Source: Bacteroidota bacterium (GTDB lineage Bacteria; Bacteroidota; Bacteroidia; Bacteroidales; VadinHA17). Taken from it: a DNA stretch of 11,573 nucleotides. Below are positions 8,034 to 11,573 of the stretch, in pieces. Within the stretch, counting starts at the first letter, position 1. The number at the start of each line of letters is the position of its first letter. Location of the stretch: positions 1 to 11,573 of the forward strand of contig VGGM01000017.1 in NCBI GenBank assembly GCA_016868515.1. The letters run 5' to 3'. Under the pieces are notes generated by a model. That model had not been told where the DNA came from, made no database searches, and was given only the letters and a program-made list of their open reading frames with translations. The position numbers and the translations under genes were made by a program.

Positions 8034-10037
8034 TTACGCTATCATCTCAAGAAAATCTGTTTCACTGTAGACCGGGATTCCAAGTTTCCTTGCAGTCTCA
8101 ATCTTTGACGGCCCGGGGCTTTCACCAGCCAGAATAAATGAGGTGCCTGATGTAACTGATGAGAGACTTCTCCCCCCGTTGTTGATAATCATCTCTTTGT
8201 ATTCATCGCGGCTGTGCCTGCTGAAAGTCCCGGTAATGACAATACTCAATCCGGCAAGCTTATCGCTGTTTTCTGCGCTGCCTGGTTCGGGGTTGAAGGA
8301 TAGGCCAAAACTGCGTAGTTTTTCAATAATCGCCAGGTTCCGGTCATTATCAAAAAACTCCCTGATACTGGTTGCGATTTTCAAACCGATATCAGGTACA
8401 TGAATCAGATCATCGACGCTTGCGTTCATTATAGCATTAATTGATTTGAAATGCGAAGCAAGGGAACGGGCAGTGGCTTCCCCGACATGCCTGATTCCCA
8501 GTGAAAACAGAACCCTGTGAAACGGCACGTTAACGGAGTTCCTTATCGATCGGGTTATATTTGCGGCTGACTTTTCACCAAGTCCCTCAAGTGTTGACAA
8601 TGTCTCTGCGCTAAGACCATACAGATCGGAAACATCCCTTACCAGGTTCCGGCCGAAAAGAAGGTCAACCGTCTCTTCGCCAATACCCTCAATATTCATT
8701 GCCTTCCTTGAAATAAAGTGCTCTATCCTTCCCTTTAACTGAGGCGGACATTCAAGGTCATTCGGGCAATACCAGTTGGCTTCACCCTCGATCCTGGTGA
8801 GCCGGTATCCGCATTCCGGGCACTTCACAGGGAAATCCAACGGCAGGGCATCAGCAGAGCGATGAGCTATATCGACTCCCACTACCTTCGGAATAATCTC
8901 CCCACCCTTCTCTATATATACATAGTCATGCATATGAAGGTCGAGAAGCTTCATCTGGTCGGCATTATGCAATGATGCCCGTCTCACAGTAGTGCCTGCC
9001 AGCAGCACAGGTGCAAGATTTGCAACAGGAGTTACAGCACCTGTCCGGCCCACCTGAAACGACACGGATATCAACCTTGTTCTTTCCTGTTCGGCCTTGT
9101 ACTTGAAGGCTACTGCCCATCTGGGCGTCTTTGAGGTATAACCGAGTCTTTTCTGAAGTTCGATACTGTCGGCTTTTACAACCACTCCGTCAATCTCAAA
9201 ATCGATTTCACTCCTTCTGGTTTCCCATATTTCAATAAACTGCAGAACCTCAGCTATGTTGTTGCATTGTTTTATTGTATCAGAAACCCTGAATCCCCAT
9301 GATGCGGCTCTTTTCATATTCCCGGAATGACTGTCACCGGGAAGCTTCTCACCCAGCATGTAATAGAAGTAACAGTCAAGCGGACGCTGCGCAACAATCT
9401 TACTATCAAGTGTTTTAAGTGTGCCCGATGCAGCATTTCTCGGGTTGGCGAATGGCACTTCACCTGAGTTTACCCTTGTTTCATTCAGCTTCCTGAAATC
9501 CTCCTTGTGGAAAATAACTTCTCCCCGAATGGTGAATGACTGTGGCAAATCGGGGTTTGATATACTCTTGGGTATTGAATTAATGGTGAGGATATTTGCT
9601 GAAACATCATCGCCAACTTCGCCATCACCCCTCGAAAGTGCCCTAATAAACCTCCCGTTTTCATATCTGATGCTTACCGATGCCCCGTCGAGCTTGAGTT
9701 CACAAACGTACTTCACGTCTGTACCTGCACTTTTTCTTACCCTGTTGTCAAACTCAAAAAGTTCGTCCTGCGTATAGGTATTGGCAAGTGAGAGCATTGG
9801 GTAATCGTGCCTGTATTGTACGAATTCCTTAAGTACATCACTGCCAACTTTGCGTGTCGGCGAATCGGGGGTTATCAGTTCGGGGAATCTCTTTTCAATA
9901 GTCTCGAGTTCGTGAATTAGCAGGTCATACTCAAAGTCCGAAATCTGAGGCGAGTTCTGTTTGTAGTAGAGATCATCATGTCGCTCGATCTCCCTTCTTA
10001 AAGTTTCAATTCTTCTCTTTGCTTCACTGATCTTCAT
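8034..10037 (-). CDS. ligA: NAD-dependent DNA ligase LigA
   Basis: LigA seals nicks at Okazaki junctions and in repair, using NAD+ as the AMP donor. At 667 residues it is full length and shows every domain. Domain Ia has the NAD-binding Y24-Y25 and FEYDLLIHEL. The nucleotidyltransferase domain has the adenylated lysine K115 in KLDG, SRGDG (135-139), DGVVVK (283-288) and WAVAFKYK (307-314). The OB fold lies at about 318-400. The zinc finger uses C406, C409, C424 and C430. Helix-hairpin-helix repeats include GIRHVGEATARSLA (514-527). A BRCT domain occupies about 592-667. The ATG at 10037 lies 5 nt after the stop of the metal exporter gene, so the two are almost surely co-transcribed, although their functions are not linked. 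No truncation or altered catalytic residue was seen. Confidence 0.97.
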   Translation of the reverse strand: MKISEAKRRIETLRREIERHDDLYYKQNSPQISDFEYDLLIHELETIEKRFPELITPDSPTRKVGSDVLKEFVQYRHDYPMLSLANTYTQDELFEFDNRVRKSAGTDVKYVCELKLDGASVSIRYENGRFIRALSRGDGEVGDDVSANILTINSIPKSISNPDLPQSFTIRGEVIFHKEDFRKLNETRVNSGEVPFANPRNAASGTLKTLDSKIVAQRPLDCYFYYMLGEKLPGDSHSGNMKRAASWGFRVSDTIKQCNNIAEVLQFIEIWETRRSEIDFEIDGVVVKADSIELQKRLGYTSKTPRWAVAFKYKAEQERTRLISVSFQVGRTGAVTPVANLAPVLLAGTTVRRASLHNADQMKLLDLHMHDYVYIEKGGEIIPKVVGVDIAHRSADALPLDFPVKCPECGYRLTRIEGEANWYCPNDLECPPQLKGRIEHFISRKAMNIEGIGEETVDLLFGRNLVRDVSDLYGLSAETLSTLEGLGEKSAANITRSIRNSVNVPFHRVLFSLGIRHVGEATARSLASHFKSINAIMNASVDDLIHVPDIGLKIATSIREFFDNDRNLAIIEKLRSFGLSFNPEPGSAENSDKLAGLSIVITGTFSRHSRDEYKEMIINNGGRSLSSVTSGTSFILAGESPGPSKIETARKLGIPVYSETDFLEMIA

Positions 10038-10042
10038 ATCAT

Positions 10043-10954
10043 TCAGCCTTTTATGGGTTCCATGTGTATGGTTGCCTCAATACCCATCCTATCCCTGATC
10101 GCTTTCTCAATTTTGTCTGCAAGTTCGTGGCCTTCACTGATTGTGAGGTCTCCGGGTAGTCTCATGTGAAATGTTACTTCGGAATGCGAGATGTAGTTAT
10201 GGTGGTGAAAGTGGTGGAAATCTGTTGCTCTGCCGCATATCTCCTTTCCGATAATGCGTATACTGTCAATCTTTTCTTTCGGCAGTGGTTCCCCCAGAAG
10301 GGCATTAACGGTAGACAAGACAATCTTCCAGGCTGCAAATCCGATGAGGACAGCCACAATAACGGCAAGCAGGCTGTCAATCCACCAGAAGAATCCGCCG
10401 GAGAAGATGCCTGCAAGGATTATTAATGATGAAACTGCGTCGCTCCGGTGGTGCCAGCCATCTGCCTTCAGCACCTCCGATCCGGTTTTGCGGGCAAGAG
10501 TGTAGGCATATCTGGCCAGAGCTTCCTTTGCAACAACCGAAACAGTTGTAACTATTATCGCAAGTGTACCATATTCGGTTGTTTGCCGGTCGGTAAACTT
10601 TGACCATGCATCGGAAATGAAACTGTATGCAACTATAAACAGCATGGCAGCAATGAAAAGGGACACGATCAGTTCGATGCGGCCATGTCCGAAAGGATGG
10701 TTACTGTCGGGTGGTTTGGACGACAACCTGGCGCTCAGAACAACTCCCACCGAGCTTACCGAGTCGCTTAAGGTATGCCATGCATCGGCAACAATGGCCA
10801 GGGAGCCGGTTACTGTGCCTGCCCAGTATTTAACTACAAACAGAATCAGGTTTGCTGCAACTGAAACCCATCCTTCAATACGCTGGTACCTGAGCCGGTC
10901 AGAATAGGAAAGTTTCCAGCCTGTTTTGTCAGTTGACGTTAATTCATTGTTCAT
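10043..10954 (-). CDS. Cation diffusion facilitator metal exporter
   Basis: This is an inner-membrane proton/divalent-metal antiporter of the CDF family, 303 residues, probably exporting Zn(II) and perhaps Cd, Fe or Co. Six membrane segments are visible at about 29-50, 52-77, 93-116, 128-147, 172-190 and 191-213. The transport site is H60 and D64 (HTLSD) in segment 2 plus H168 and D172 (HHRSD) in segment 5. This HD-HD arrangement is like Zn/Cd-selective ZitB rather than the DD-HD of FieF. The cytoplasmic C-terminal domain (about 220-300) has an unusual His cluster HHFHHH at 247-252, then H257, H263 and H276, likely metal-sensing ligands. The ATG overlaps the end of the preceding AMMECR1 frame by 11 nt, which suggests translational coupling. 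Metal specificity is inference from motif type. Confidence 0.92.
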   Translation of the reverse strand: MNNELTSTDKTGWKLSYSDRLRYQRIEGWVSVAANLILFVVKYWAGTVTGSLAIVADAWHTLSDSVSSVGVVLSARLSSKPPDSNHPFGHGRIELIVSLFIAAMLFIVAYSFISDAWSKFTDRQTTEYGTLAIIVTTVSVVAKEALARYAYTLARKTGSEVLKADGWHHRSDAVSSLIILAGIFSGGFFWWIDSLLAVIVAVLIGFAAWKIVLSTVNALLGEPLPKEKIDSIRIIGKEICGRATDFHHFHHHNYISHSEVTFHMRLPGDLTISEGHELADKIEKAIRDRMGIEATIHMEPIKG

Positions 10955-11573
10955 CGAAATCTGATTCCCTTATTATGTAAGCCTCAAATATAAGAATTTC
11001 AGCATCCTTCCAGCCCTCTTTTCCGATGCCTGCTTTTCTGTCAGCTGTGTGTTCAAGGAACTCGATAACCGACCATCCTCTTTCAACTGCCACCTGGGGT
11101 AGCAATACTCCCGATCTTCCGCCTTGCCGAAGGCATATCCCATGCTTTCCAATCTCAATTTCACCTATATCGCTGATCTTCCGCATTGGTGAAACTACCG
11201 ATATTTCGATAGATATTTCTTCGTATTCTTTCCCTGAAAGTGGATTGAACCGGCTGTCTTCAAATGCAGCTGAATATGCCATATCGGCAACCAGCATGCA
11301 CAACTGCTCTGAAGCTGCCAGTCTTCCGATGCAACCCCTGAGTTTTTTACCGGCATGAAGGCTGACAAAAGCACCCGACCTGATTCTGAGGGAATCAGGT
11401 ATGTTAACGGGCAGAAGAGGTTTGTAACGGCCTTCAAGGCCTGATTCAATCGACCTGCGGGCAATGCTGATCAGATATCTGCCGTCTTCACTACTGATAG
11501 GGTATGATAGAGTATTACCCGTGTAAGTCAATTCCTTCCTGTTTCCCTCTGTAACAAGAAATGAATGGTATCC
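10944..11573 (-). CDS. AMMECR1-domain protein, likely C-terminal part of a Memo-AMMECR1 fusion (partial)
   Basis: The frame is open from the window edge for 209 codons, so the 5' end is missing. Almost all of it is an AMMECR1 domain: the signature LRGCIGRL, then AFEDSRFNPL, EISVVSP, GKHGICLRQGG, VLLPQVAVERGW and RKAGIGKEGW. AMMECR1 proteins are widespread and of unknown biochemical function, and occur in bacteria with Memo and a radical SAM protein (AmmeMemoRadiSam system). Upstream of the first possible start in the window (TTG at 11531) the same frame continues as GYHSFLVTEGNRKE to the edge. GYHSFLV resembles the conserved GYaA end of Memo domains, so I read this as a Memo-AMMECR1 fusion. 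A separate short protein starting at TTG (195 aa) is the alternative. It overlaps the metal exporter gene by 11 nt and heads the visible operon. Confidence 0.85.
   Translation of the reverse strand, partial: GYHSFLVTEGNRKELTYTGNTLSYPISSEDGRYLISIARRSIESGLEGRYKPLLPVNIPDSLRIRSGAFVSLHAGKKLRGCIGRLAASEQLCMLVADMAYSAAFEDSRFNPLSGKEYEEISIEISVVSPMRKISDIGEIEIGKHGICLRQGGRSGVLLPQVAVERGWSVIEFLEHTADRKAGIGKEGWKDAEILIFEAYIIRESDFDEQ

Noticed and set aside
9421..9777. 118-codon + strand frame inside ligA
   Set aside because: It is antisense to the ligase catalytic domain, with low-complexity Ser/Leu-rich content typical of shadow frames.
11529..11531. TTG at 11531 as the true start of a stand-alone AMMECR1 protein
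   Set aside because: An AGGAAGGAA-like purine stretch precedes it, but the frame stays open to the edge with Memo-like residues, so a longer fusion is more likely. Only upstream sequence can settle this.
1..11573. CRISPR array, tRNA/rRNA genes, insertion sequences, prophage or att sites
   Set aside because: I saw no regularly spaced repeats, RNA gene motifs, transposase motifs or terminal inverted repeats. The window is almost fully occupied by intact chromosomal genes.

Overview
This window looks like chromosomal DNA from a member of the Bacteroidota, probably a Bacteroidales-like lineage. The evidence is a secreted protease ending in a type IX secretion sorting domain, a SecA of about 1,100 residues with the large internal insertion usual in that phylum, a DUF6913-type gene next to dapA, perfect TAnnTTTG promoter -7 boxes, and A-rich leaders instead of Shine-Dalgarno sites. 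The exact genus cannot be read from the sequence.

Layout. Positions 1-161 are non-coding and very AT-rich, with homopolymer runs, TTGTA repeats and a possible terminator or attenuator structure. On the + strand there follow a complete ferritin (162-665), a secreted zinc metalloprotease with a type IX sorting domain only 13 nt later (679-3135), and secA (3211-6531) behind its own likely promoter. The secA 3' end overlaps by 8 nt the 3' end of an oppositely oriented gene train. Read in transcription order on the - strand, that train is: a Memo-AMMECR1 type protein cut by the window edge (11573-10944), a cation diffusion facilitator metal exporter (10954-10043), ligA (10037-8034), a DUF6913-like gene (7982-7428) and dapA (7402-6524). 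The first three are tightly packed (11-nt overlap, 5-nt gap). A gap of 51 nt with a candidate promoter precedes the DUF6913 gene.

How the genes relate. secA (export motor), ligA (replication and repair ligase) and dapA (lysine and diaminopimelate synthesis) are housekeeping genes. The ferritin stores iron and the exporter removes divalent metal, so both ends of the window touch metal homeostasis, but nothing shows that they are co-regulated. The protease would cross the inner membrane by Sec and the outer membrane by the type IX system. No RNA gene, CRISPR array, insertion sequence or prophage part was seen.

I do not see a clear new multi-gene system. The best leads are: the C-terminal part of an AmmeMemoRadiSam-type fusion leaving the window at the right edge; a family-unassigned HExxHxxGxxD protease behind ferritin; a GT-B/heptosyltransferase-like signature in the DUF6913 protein; and the structured ferritin leader.
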